Shown piece by piece: positions 21,793-32,599 of a DNA stretch of 64,000 bases. The translations under genes were made by a program, and so were the position numbers. The stretch is from Apium graveolens. Its lineage: Eukaryota > Streptophyta > Magnoliopsida > Apiales > Apiaceae. Location of the stretch: positions 289,342,423 to 289,406,422 of the forward strand of contig NC_133650.1 in assembly GCF_009905375.1 (NCBI RefSeq), given 5' to 3'. Position 1 is the stretch's first letter. Each line of letters begins with the position of its first letter. Under the pieces are notes generated by a model, which saw nothing but the letters and a program-made list of their open reading frames with translations, had not been told where the DNA came from and searched no databases.

Positions 21793-24700
21793 TCAAGTAG
21801 TCAACAAAATGGCACTAACCACTTCTCGGTTTGCCATGTCCCCATGGTAGTGCTTCAACCGCTGACCGTTAACCTTGAATGCTTGGTCCGGATCATTCTC
21901 AAAAATTTCCACCGCTCCATGTGGAAACACAGTTTTGACAATAAAAGGTCCAGACCACCTTGATTTCAACTTCCCAGGAAAAAGTCGGAGCCGAGAGTTG
22001 AATAAGAGAACTTGTTGCCCTAGCACAAATAACTTAGGATGTAACTTCCTATCGTGCCACCTCTTCACCTTTTCCTTATATATTTTGTTATTCTCGTACG
22101 CTTGAAGTCGAAATTCATCAAGTTCATTAAGCTGAAGCATTCTTTTCTTACCAGCTGCATCTAAATCCAGGTTCAACTTCTTCAATGCCCAGTAGGTCTT
22201 ATGCTCAAGCTCCGCAGGTAGATGACATCCCTTACCGTACACCAACTGAAATGGTGACATACCAAGTGGAGTTTTGTATGCTGTTCTGTAAGCCCAAACA
22301 ACTTCATCGAGCTTTAAAGACCAATCCTTCCTTGACGGACAAACAACCTTCTCTAGAATGCGCTTTATCTCTCTGTTAGACACTTCCGCTTGACCATTTG
22401 TTTGCGGATGATAGGCAGTAGCTACTCAATGATTCACATTATAACGCTGCATCATAGAAGTGAACTTACGGTTGCAGAAATGCGATCCTTCATCACTTAT
22501 GATTACCCGAGGTATTCCAAACCTTGTGAAAATTTGCTTATGAAGAAAATTTAGCACTGCCTTTGCATCATTTGTCGGTAAAGCTTTAACTTCTACCCAT
22601 TTTGAGACATAATCGACTGCCAGCAAGATGTATTGATTATTGCAAGACGAGATAAAAGGCCCCATGAAATTGATTCCCCAAACATCAAAGACCTCGACTT
22701 CAAGCATCACATTTAATGGCATCTCATCCTTCTTTGTCAAATTTCCCACTCTTTGGCAACGATCACACCTTAAAACAAACTGATGAGCATCCTTGAACAA
22801 AGTAGGCCAAAAAAAACCTGCTTGCAGAATACGAGCTGCCGTCTTCTCTCCACCATAGTGTCCACCATAAACCGTGGAATGGCAGTCTCGTAATATCCCC
22901 TCCGTCTCACAGAACGGGATACATCTCCTGATGATCTGGTCAGCTCCCTGCCTAAACAAATATGGTTCATCCCACATATACCACTTCACCTCATGCAGAA
23001 ACTTCTTCTTTTGAGCGGATGTCAAATTAGGAGGCATTACATTGCTGACGAGATAGTCTACAATATCTGCAAACCATGGTTCTTCCTCCTGAACTGCGAA
23101 CAACTGCTCATCTGGAAAAGATTCATTGATTAACGTCCTATCTTGTGAAGTAGAATCGTGATTCTCCAACCTAGAGAGATGGTCAGCTACTTGATTCTCA
23201 GTACCTTTCATATCCTTGATCTCTAACTCAAATTCCTGAAGTAAAAGCACCCAATGAATGAGTCTCGGCTTCGAATCCTTCTTGGAAACTAGATAGCGAA
23301 TAGCCGTATGATCAGTGAATACTGTTACTTTCGTACCAAGTAGATACGATCGAAATTTCTCGAAACCAAAGACTATAGCTAAAAGCTCCTTCTCAGTAGT
23401 GGTGTAGTTCAATTGGGCCCCATTTAAAGTCTTACTTGCATAGTAGACCACATGGAAGAGATTTTTCTTGCGCTGTCCCAGAACTGCACCTACCGCATAA
23501 TCACTCGCATCACACGTCATCTCAAACGGTTCTGTCCAATCTGGTGCTGTAATAACTGGTACAGTGATCAAACTCTTCTTGAGAGTCTCGAATGCTGCCA
23601 AACATTCATCATCAAATTTGAAAAGCACATCTTTCTCAAGCAAATTGCACAATGGCTTAGATATCTTTGAAAAGTCCTTGATGAATCACCGATAAAAACC
23701 CGCATGACCGAGAAAACTACGGATTCCTTTCACAGAATTAGGTGGGGGAAGATTTTCAATGACTCCCACCTTGGCCTTGTCCACCTCCAGACCCTTGTTA
23801 GAGACCTTATGCCCAAGAATAATGCCTTCACACACCATAAAATGACATTTCTCCCAATTGAGCACCAAATTAGTTTCCACGCATCTTTTGAGTACGACGC
23901 GCAGATTATTCAAACATTCATCATATGAATGTCCAAAGACGGAGAAGTCGTCCATGAACACTTCGACATTATTTCCAATCATGTCAGAGAATATAGCCAT
24001 CATACATCTCTGAAAAGTGGTCGGGGCGCCACATAACCCAAACGAAACTCTGCGAAAAGCAAACGTGCCAAATGGACAAGTGAAGGTAGTCTTTTCCTGA
24101 TCCTCAGGTGCAATACAAATCTGATTATACCCTGAATATCCATCCAGAAGACAAAAATACTCATGACCCGCCAACCTGTCAAGCATCTGATCAATAAATG
24201 GAAGAGGGAAGTGATCCTTCCTTGTGGCTTTGTTCAATTTTCTATAATCCATGCATACTCTCCATCCTGTAACTGTTCGAGTGGGGATGAGCTCATTCTT
24301 TTCATTTGCGACCACAGTGATACCTCCTTTCTTAGGTACACATTATACGGGGCTCACCCACGAGCTGTCAAAAATAGGATAAATGATGCCTGCATCTAGC
24401 CATTTCAGAATTTCTTTCTTCACCACCTCCTTCATGATAGGATTCAGTATTCACTGTTGTTCCACAGTTGGCTTACTACCTTCCTCTAGCAGAATTTTAT
24501 GCATACAATATGAAGGACTTATCCCCTTGATGTCTGCTATGGTCCATCCAATAGCCGATTTGAATTCTCTCAAAATCCTTAAGAGTTTGTCTTCCTCACT
24601 ACCTGAAAGGTCAGATGAAATAATAACAGGTAACGTAGATGAATCACCTAAAAAAGCATACCTCAAGTGTTCAGGTAATGGCTTGAGCTCCAAGGTAGGT

Positions 24701-25077
24701 GCTTCCTCTATTGATGGTTTGAGCTTTCCTTCAGCATTCTTAAGGTCAGAAGTACCAAGAGATTCAAACGGTATGTCCAGCTTTCGCTTCCAGAGAGAAG
24801 CGTTCAGATATTGTAATTGCTCGTTGCCATCTTCATCATCGCTGTCAAAATCCCCCACTAAGGCCTTTTCCAATGCATCAAACATTAGCATACGATCGAG
24901 TTCCGAAGTAACCGCAGAATCAATCACATCCACTTTTAAGCACTCCTCATCTTCTGTAGGGAATTTCATTGCCTTGAATACGTTGAAGGTCACATCCTGA
25001 TCTTGTACCCGCATAGTAAGTTCACCTTTTTGCACATCTATCAAGGTACGACCAGTAGCCAAGAAAGGCCTTCCCAA
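21793..25077 (-). pseudogene. Athila-like pol: reverse transcriptase, RNase H, integrase, with four nonsense codons
   Basis: The minus-strand pieces are 25077-24451, 24315-23686, 23652-22426 and 22383-21793. RT shows WRVCMDYRKLN, FGLCGAPTTFQRCM and FMDDFSVFG. RNase H shows [26 protein letters not shown] and VADHLSRLE. Integrase shows an HHCC zinc finger (CDRCQR), a core with GINFMGPF and SDEGSHF, and [11 protein letters not shown]. Stops sit at 24453-24451 (TGA), 24345-24343 (TAA), 23688-23686 (TGA) and 22428-22426 (TGA), where relatives have Arg or Gln codons. Apart from these stops and one shift at the left boundary, the frame is well conserved, fitting recent inactivation. Confidence 0.92.
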
Positions 25078-25079
25078 GA

Positions 25080-27144
25080 TTATGGGAATCTTCTTATCTT
25101 CCTCAAATCCAAAATAACAAAATCTGTAGGAAAGAAGAGCTTATCCACCTTGACGAGCACATCCTCCACTATGCCCCTTGGGTAAGTAATGGAACGATTA
25201 GCCAATTGTAGCGACATGTATGTGGGTTTTGGATCAGGCAGATCCAGCTTTTTAAAGATCGACAACGGCATCAGATTAATGCTTGCTCCCAAATCACAAA
25301 GGCACTTGTCAAAAGTCAGATTGCCAATGGTGCAAGGTATGGTGAAGCTTCCTGGATCTTTCAGTTTTGGTGGTAACTTTTGTTGCAGAACAGCGTTGCA
25401 TTCTTCCGTGAGAGCAATGATTTCAAGGTCATCCAGTTTCACCTTCCTTGAAAGAATAGACTTCATAAACTTCGCATAACTAGGCATTTGCTCCAGAGCC
25501 TCAGCGAAAGGTATATTGATGTGAAGTTTCTTGAACACCTCCAGAAACTTCCCGAACTGTCTATCCAGCTTTTGTTGCTGCAATCTCTTAGGAAAAGGTG
25601 GTGGAGGATAGAGCTGTTTCTCCCCTGTATTAGCCTCAGGCAGAGTGTGTTCAACATTAGTCTTCCTTGGCTCCGCCGCTTTCTCCTTTTGCTTAGGTTC
25701 TTCATCTCTAATTTCAGCTTCTACTTCTTTTGCCTTTTCAGCATCAGCAACTTTTCCAGACCTTAAGGTAATAGCCTTGACTTGCTCTTTAGCTTCCTTT
25801 CTGCCTGGTACTTCCGTGTCACTAGGAAGGGTGCCAGGTTGACGATTGAGCACTGCATTGGCTAATTGACCGATTTGATTTTCCAAGGTCTTGATAGAAA
25901 CCGCCTGACTCTTGCATAACAGCTTAAGTTCCTCAAAATCAGCACTAGTAGGTGCAGCTGTACTTCCCTGTTGAGGATATGATTGCCTTGTAGCATACTG
26001 CTGTGGTTGCTGGAATCCAGGTGGGTTAAACTGTTTACTCACTCCTTGCTGATATGGTGGCTGAATAGCATTCTGATTATTTCCCCAGCTGAAATTTGGA
26101 TGATTTCTGTTGTTAGGATGATAGGTTACTGGCACAGGCTGCTGTTGTCGCTGATAGTTATTCACATACTGAACAGATTCGTTGACAAGAGAACACTGAT
26201 CCGTAGCATGAGAACCTGCACAAAGCTCACAAACCATAGCTATTTGATTAACTCCATATGTAGCCAGAGAATCAACCTTCATTGATAGCGCTTGGAGCTG
26301 GGTTGCAATAGCGGTGGCTGCATCAACTTCCAGAATACCTGCTACCTTGCCTGACGTCATCCTCAGAGTTGGGTTTTGATGCTCATTTGCAGTCATTGTC
26401 TCTATAAGATTATACGCCTCAGTATAGCTTTTAGCCCATAAGGCGCCTCCAGCTGCTGCATCAAGCATGGGCCGAGATTGGGCCCCCAAACCATTATAGA
26501 AACCAGTGATCACCATCCAATCCGGCATTCCATGATGTGGACATTTTCTCAACATTTCCTTGTAGCGTTCCCCAGCCTCGCACATAGATTCTGTAGGTTG
26601 CTGCGCAAACTGAGTAAGAGCACTCCTCATAGCAGCAGTCTTTGCCATCGGATAAAACTTCACCAGAAACTTTTGCGCAAGATCTTGCCACGTAGTGATG
26701 GACCCAGCTGGTTCAGAATGTAACCAGTCTTTAGCCTTGTCCCTCAGTGAGAATGGGAAAAGCCTCATCAGTCACACCATTGTACTTAAAAGTGCTGCAG
26801 ATCTCGACAAAATTCCTTATGTGCATGTTGGTGTCTTCAGTTGCCGCTCCTCCAAAAGAAACAGAATTCTGCACCATCTGAATAGTGCCCGGCTTGATTT
26901 CAAAGGTGTTAGCTTGAATAGTCGGATGAAGGATGCTTGACTGAATGTCATCAATTTTAGACCGAGAAAAATCCATAAGAGCTGGATCAGCTTGAACAAT
27001 ACGATCTCCCATGTTTACTGGTTCTTTCTGCTCAGTTCCTGAATCCGAATCCTCAAAATCTAACTTCTCCGGAATATCAAGAACTTCGTCTGTCTCCTCA
27101 GCTGTATCTAAAGTCCTCTTGCGAGCACGAGAACGAGTTTGCAT
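25080..27144 (-). pseudogene. Athila-like gag and protease, with two frameshifts
   Basis: Gag starts at ATG 27144. The frame shifts at about 26750-26765, where the piece ending in 26731 overlaps the piece starting at 26768. The gag domain shows RLFPFSLRDKAKDWL, WQDLAQKFLVKFYP and CPHHGMPDWMVITGFYNGL, followed by a single CX2CX4HX4C-like motif (CELCAGSHATDQC), a Gln-rich region and a charged linker. Protease shows CDLGASINLMPL (DLG triad, usual for Athila). A second frameshift at about 25090-25105 separates it from RT. Both shifts look like single-base losses. Confidence 0.9.
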
Positions 27145-27260
27145 AAATGCTTGCTAAAGTATCTGAAACACAACCGAAAATCTTAATTAACTACTACGTC
27201 CTAATCACTGAGTCCTAATGACCAATGATGGTAAGTACATAAACTAAACAAATACGCCGA

Positions 27261-27279
27261 GTCCCCGGCAGCGGCGCCA
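27261..27279 (-). other. Primer binding site of the Athila-like element
   Basis: The minus strand reads TGGCGCCGCTGCCGGGGAC starting 6-7 nt inside the 5' LTR. It is the Athila/Ogre-type PBS usually assigned to Asp-tRNA. Confidence 0.85.
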
Positions 27280-27285
27280 AAAACT

Positions 27286-28742
27286 TGTTAGGGCGAAATC
27301 ACGCACTAATATTCACGCAAGTATACGCGTTCGCAAGTAATATAGAATACTTTCTAGTTCGTTCCCACAGAGACTCCGACTGAATTATTGTCTAATTAAA
27401 CTCACTCACCAATGTATGATTACTTCTCAATGTTAAGACACTAACACTTAAAATTGTTGATTAAATATTTAACTACAATTAACTAATTAATTATTCACTT
27501 AACTAACACTTCAATTTATCAACAATAAAACACTCATGAGATCACAACTTCATTATTACTTCCTTCAATAGCCATTGTTATTACCTTTAGCATGTGACAG
27601 TGATGATATTAATCGAATAACACGAAACTGATAAAAGCCAACTTTCATTGTACTAATACCATTCTACCAAGCATCCACAATTAAGATAGAAGTTGAATAG
27701 TCATCAATTATGTTGAGTTCCTATATGTCTACAGAAATTGACAACACAACGATTTAAGCACAAGTTATTCCTTTTGATTACATAGGGCAAATAAAACTGT
27801 TAGAGTTACCCACTAATCATATACAACGTACATGAACCTATGCTAGTATGGCAAGTTCTAAATCTCAAGATCCATCGTCGCTTCACAAGAGATTAACACC
27901 CTATCTTATATGTTCGCGACGCACATAAGACGACTACGCACAACCAATACTAGATATCATACAATCATCACACACTAAAGTATTAAACAATTAACTAAAG
28001 AATTCCATAATAAATCCGTTGCAACCCCATGATCACGATTAGCCCATAATAGCACTTATCGTCATCATGGGTTCATATGAAATCATGATAAACAAACACA
28101 AGAAAATAATAACTAAACTAATTATATTAAAACAGAGTACGTCACAAGAGTAAATAAGTTCAAAGCAAGAAAACTAGCATCCAACGTTACAACGAAACAA
28201 GAATCACAAGAAGATATGCTTCCTCTTCGTTGCAGTGTGCTAAATCGGTCTTCTTCCTTATCTCCTTCGCTCCTTGCATAAAAACACGATCTTCTTCAAT
28301 CCCCCCTTGTGAAAAAAGTCTCAAATCTACTTATATAATAGTCCCATAAAACTCAGATTACATAGAAGTGGAAACCAAACAGAAGTAGAAGTCCTGAAAT
28401 AATATATCTTTTTCCCCGACCCTGCGCGGCCGCTCAGCATAGCTGAGCGGGCGCTCAGCTTGCTGCGCGGCCGCTCAGCAATGCTGAGCGGGCGCTCAGA
28501 CCTCTACTGGAAAAAATCTGATTTTGCTCCGTTTCTTCGCCGTAATCTGCCCGTTTTTTTCCTTTCGCAATGGTGAACACATGCCAAGGCTTATTCTTGA
28601 TGATTCCTCCCCCGAAATGCAACTAATACCCTGAAATGCATAAACACTAGAAAAACGCATCAAATACACAAAATACTTGATTTCAACACACAAATTTAAG
28701 CCATTTTAAGACGTTCTAAGTGGTATAAAATGCCACTTATCA
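27286..28742 (-). mobile_element. 5' LTR of the Athila-like element
   Basis: It has the same length and layout as the other LTR. The TATA is at about 28341-28331, and the GC hairpins at 28422-28458 and 28463-28499 sit about 80-160 bp upstream of it. A PBS follows on the inner side. Confidence 0.95.
28422..28499. repeat. Pair of GC-rich hairpins in U3 (5' LTR copy)
   Basis: This block is identical to the one in the other LTR. A related single hairpin occurs inside the element at 21595-21638. Confidence 0.9.
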
Positions 28743-30250
28743 GTGATTTATCCGAATGCCTCTCAAATACTGCTTTTCTGAATTCCTCGCTTGCAATTGG
28801 CAATCTCAGCTTCTGGTTTTGTTCCGTTGTAACCTGATTCACCATTCCCTTTCTGGTCAAACTGACACTCAGATTCGTCATTTTAAACAAGTTCGCAAAA
28901 TTCTCACATATAATCGGTTGTATGCCTTCCCTGCTTTCCGTCCAAATACCATTCTTATCCTTGATTTTCCTGATTTGATTATTTTTCTTGCGTCCTGTTG
29001 CAAATTTGTGAAAGAATTTCATTTTTTAATCTCATTTTCTTAATTAAAATTATTTCAATCTTTTTTTTCAGTATATTTCATGATGTTCCAACAACTTTAG
29101 GAATTCCCACCTAGCTTCATCGTATTTACACACTCCCTAACTATCTCTTCTTGATCAAAATTGTATCATCACTCTCCTATAATTCTGAATTTTTTGTGAG
29201 CCTCCTACATTCATCCTCCACTCCATTCTTCAAGTTCAATACAACAATATGTCATATTATCCATAATATTCATCCCTTCCGTTTGATTCCAACTATCTTG
29301 AATAACTTTCAAGCATTGTTCCTCTCTTATCCATCCGTTCTCAAATCGGAATTTTCTCATTTATGGGATATAAACCTTTCTATTAAGTTTGAACAAAAGT
29401 GGCATATGGTCCGATGTTGACACTTCCAAAATTTTAATTGTAGCCTTTGGAAAAAACTTGCTTCACTCTGGATTTGAAAACCCTCTATGAAGTCGTACCT
29501 GAACCCAAGCTGCAGTACCCTTGATCTTTCCCAGGTGAACTCGTTGCCAACAAAACCCGTATCTTTTAACTCACATTCAGCTATCGTTTTCCCAAACCCC
29601 TCCATTAATCATCTCGGGTGCATTCTTCCTCCTTGTTTTTCGTGGTTATACAGAGTATCATTAAAGTCGCCTAGTATACACCACGACAAGCTTGACTTAC
29701 CAGCTAGAGTATGAAGAAAATTCCACGAATCTCGATATCTTTGTCTTTGCGAACATCCATAAATCCAGTATACCTGCACCTTCCCACTACTGCATAATAA
29801 ACTTCAAAATCTATGTAATGATTGTAACTCCCTTTAATTTCTACTGTCGTTTCATTCTTCCATAATAGGGATAAACCTCATTCATGACACTGAGTGTCCA
29901 CATCAAAATACCCTGCATAACCAATAATCTTACAGATTTTGTCAATTCTTGACTTTTTTACTAATGTCTTTGATAAAAAAAATAAATTTTGCCTGAGTTG
30001 AGTAGTGATTTCTTTTAGAGATCGAACTGCTCGTGGGTTGGCCATCCGACAACAGTTTCAGACTAAAAAACTCATAATCCTCGGTGGGTCTGGTGACTAG
30101 TACCTGCCCCTGCAAGTTTTTTGATTCGTTTAAACCAATCATATTTTCTCCAATATTTATTTGAGGCCCAAGTAGTTATGGTCCATTTCCATTCTCTTAC
30201 ATTTTATTTCCAAAACCACATTTCCCTCCGTTGATATTTCATCTAAATTT
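28743..30250 (-). pseudogene. LINE ORF2, endonuclease to start of reverse transcriptase
   Basis: The minus strand carries endonuclease remnants (ILGDFNDTLYNHEK near 29640, ECELKDTGFVGNEFTWE at about 29570-29520). The RT linker at 29022-28743 reads KFFHKFATGRKKNNQIRKI and DKNGIWTES, ending HSDKS at the Athila target site. Several stops and shifts are present. Confidence 0.8.
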
Positions 30251-30360
30251 AATATATCACTATCCATGTTGTATGCTCTTGATTTCTTGGTACAATCACA
30301 ACTTTTTCATAATTTCCTTCTTTCTCGCGCATAATACCAGCATCTTCCGTAAATCTCGAC

Positions 30361-31291
30361 TTAATTACCATTTTTACTACCACTCGCCATTGCCATTCTC
30401 CCTTCACCACCACATACTGCCCTCCACCCAGGTCCTCCATCTGCGTTTCGCAACCACCGTACTCCCACATTATTTTTAACATCACGATTTATTGCTCTCA
30501 ACCACACTCCATATGCTCTCTCAATCTCCTTACATGGGTTAACATAGACCACACTACATTCCCACTTAACGTGCCCAATGATTCCACACACAAAACAGAA
30601 ATTTCCCAATCTTTCGTGCTTGAAATTAATCCAACTCCAATTTTCCCCCTCTTTTTTAATCTTCATCCTTCTTTCCAGCGGTTTCTCAATATTCAGAGTC
30701 ACTCTTATACGCACATATGTTTTCCATGTACCATCTACGCTTGTTGCATCTGTCTTTACATATTTTCTAATATACATCCCAGCACTTTTCAAGACATTTT
30801 TCGACACGAAGCCAATGGGTAGATCATAAATCTATACCCATATATCCACCTCATTTAGTGGAACTGACCGTGTCTCCTCCATTCCAGTCACCCTAGTATA
30901 CACTAACATGTTCTACTCGAATGACCACGGGCCTCCATCAAACACCTTATGCAGATCCATTATATGATAAACACGAACGAATCATATACTTCCATTCCTT
31001 CCTTAGGTCTCCATAATGATGTCATCAAATTTTGCATCGCCTGAAAATTAATATTTTTTCCGTCAAGAACCTACCCACCAAAACGAAAGATTCTTTATGC
31101 CCCTGAATCTCCTCATCTCCGATCACGACTCCTCCCTTCTCCTCCTCTTCCAGCGTTAAACGTGCATATAAGTTCTCCAGGCTTGGCTTATTACACGCAA
31201 TTACATACAAGAATTGATGGGATGATATGATTGTTTGGTAGAAGATGGGCTTTATAATACTGAAAGAAAATGAAGTAAAAAAACTTGTCAC
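30361..31291 (-). pseudogene. LINE ORF1 with DUF4283-like region and CCHC knuckle
   Basis: The first piece (31291-31025) shows LYARLTLEEEEKGGVV and LVGRFLTEK, as in the N-terminal DUF4283 region of plant LINE ORF1 proteins. The second (30807-30361) shows WKTYVRIRVTLNIEKPL and the zinc knuckle FCFVCGIIGHVKWEC. A frameshift or stop near 30830 and in-between decay separate them. Confidence 0.8.
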
Positions 31292-31300
31292 TTATAACAA

Positions 31301-31555
31301 GACTTAAAAACATCACCCCCGGCATGACTATTTAGGGTTCACTTATATGAACTTAAATGAACCATACAATCGTAATAAATTAAAAACAACGCAATTACAA
31401 GCTAGATGATATATTAAACAGTATAAAGTACAACAATTATTCATGAACGCACAGTAAGTTTGGTAATTTTGTCATAGATTGTGGTACTCTATTTTCATAG
31501 GTTTTAATTGTGTAATTTTTAACTCATTAAACTTTAACTCTTAGTAACGTGCATA
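31301..31555. other. AT-rich intergenic DNA
   Basis: I see no ORF, clear repeat or promoter pattern here. Confidence 0.5.
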
Positions 31556-31925
31556 AGAACATCTACAATAGAGGCACCCTTTGGGGGTATCAAACATGTC
31601 CAACTCATCATAAATAATATTTTTTATTTATATCTTCGTTTATATCAAATTTAGCACCATTCAAGTCCAATAGTTGGTACCCATGTAAGGTGCCTACATG
31701 GTTTTCAAACAAATAATATAAAAAAGTATATGTAATATAATGGGTATGAACATCTTATACTTTTAATATAAGTATTGAGTTTTTTCCATTCAGAGCAAGT
31801 GCCAAAAATTGACAACTTCTCTTGCATCCCTTGATCACCCTTTAATTCCAATAAAAAAACACCCAAAAATGTCATGCCATACATAAGATTTGGGACCGCG
31901 ACACCCATACTGATGGAGTTGCTCA
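31556..31925. mobile_element. Possible degenerate MITE with GAGCATC-type ends
   Basis: The left end AGAACATCTACAATAGAGG and the inverted right end (TGAGCAACTCCATCAGTATG on the minus strand) are loosely similar to the GAGCATCTCCAATA ends of the MITE at 47546. The span (about 370 bp) matches that MITE. No target duplication is clear. Confidence 0.35.
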
Positions 31926-31999
31926 CCGACTACAATTAAAGTGCTCAAATGTCTTTATTTATCTTGTTTTATGCTCGGATATGCCATGAAAAATTAACT

Positions 32000-32172
32000 A
32001 CACCCACTTACATCCACTACTTTCTTTCATTACACTAATTTTATATATTAATTATTTATTGGTCTCATCACTTTACCCAATTTTCTTATTTTTCTTTCCC
32101 GTCAACATTCCATGTTTTCTTAAATTCCGTGCTCCAATTGAATGTATAGAATACAACGAGATGGAGGGAGTA
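32000..32172 (-). mobile_element. Truncated Stowaway-type MITE
   Basis: The right end GAGATGGAGGGAGTA is a typical Stowaway terminus (TACTCCCTCC on the minus strand). I find no matching left end, so the element is truncated or strongly diverged. Confidence 0.5.
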
Positions 32173-32276
32173 AAAGATAGGTATAAAAAAAATCATTTAA
32201 AGTTATGGAATAATAAAAGTCATCATGATTAATTTTAAATTAGGAAAAAAAATGTTTTAGTACATACTTATCCTCT

Positions 32277-32371
32277 TGGTCACAGGTTCAAATCTCATGG
32301 GAGGAGAATTTATGATTATGCCTCCTGAGTCAGAGCATGTCGCATGTCGCATATCGCATGTCGCATGTCGC
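32277..32371 (+). repeat. SINE-like B-box remnant followed by ATGTCGC heptamers
   Basis: GGTCACAGGTTCAAATCTC at about 32278-32298 resembles the B box of a tRNA-derived SINE, though no convincing A box is seen. It runs into five copies of a heptamer, ATGTCGC with one ATATCGC variant (about 32337-32371). Confidence 0.4.
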
Positions 32372-32599
32372 TTAAATGCGTTTTATCTTGGTTCACGTGA
32401 TTTGCAGGTTATTGCGTGAAAACACAGTGCGCACCCAAAAGTAGCGGCTGCGGGTTAGCTACTATAAAAAAAAATAGAACGTATTTGTAAATCACTTTTC
32501 CTAAATGGGAAATATTTGAAAAAAACCCAAAATTGTACTATAGTCTATACACATTATACAGAACCAAGAACTGAATGCACTGAAACGAAATTGTTGAAA

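Larger units (their letters stand above)
17646..28742 (-). mobile_element. Complete Athila-like Ty3/gypsy element, 11,097 bp
   Basis: Two LTRs of 1457 bp (17646-19102 and 27286-28742) flank a minus-strand internal region. The order is PBS, gag, protease, RT, RNase H, integrase, extra ORF, polypurine tract. The 5-bp target duplication GTGAT is perfect (17641-17645 and 28743-28747). I count 12 substitutions between the LTRs (about 0.8%; seven transitions, five transversions), so the insertion is recent. The PBS and gag resemble Athila. Pol carries frameshifts and stops, so this copy cannot make all its own proteins. Confidence 0.95.
28743..31300 (-). mobile_element. Plant LINE (L1-type), 5' part, interrupted by the Athila-like element
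   Basis: The order on the minus strand is ORF1 (31291 to about 30361), endonuclease (about 30250 to 29360), then the linker and start of RT (29022 to 28743). The LINE resumes at 17640. It is degraded by frameshifts and stops throughout, and the 5' boundary near 31300 is approximate. Confidence 0.85.

Noticed and set aside
24383..25000. 205-codon plus-strand ORF opposite pol
   Set aside because: It is Ser-rich text generated by the complementary coding strand, and the pol frame explains it.
30249..30485. Minus-strand ORF in the LINE region
   Set aside because: Part of a decayed LINE, not a separate gene.
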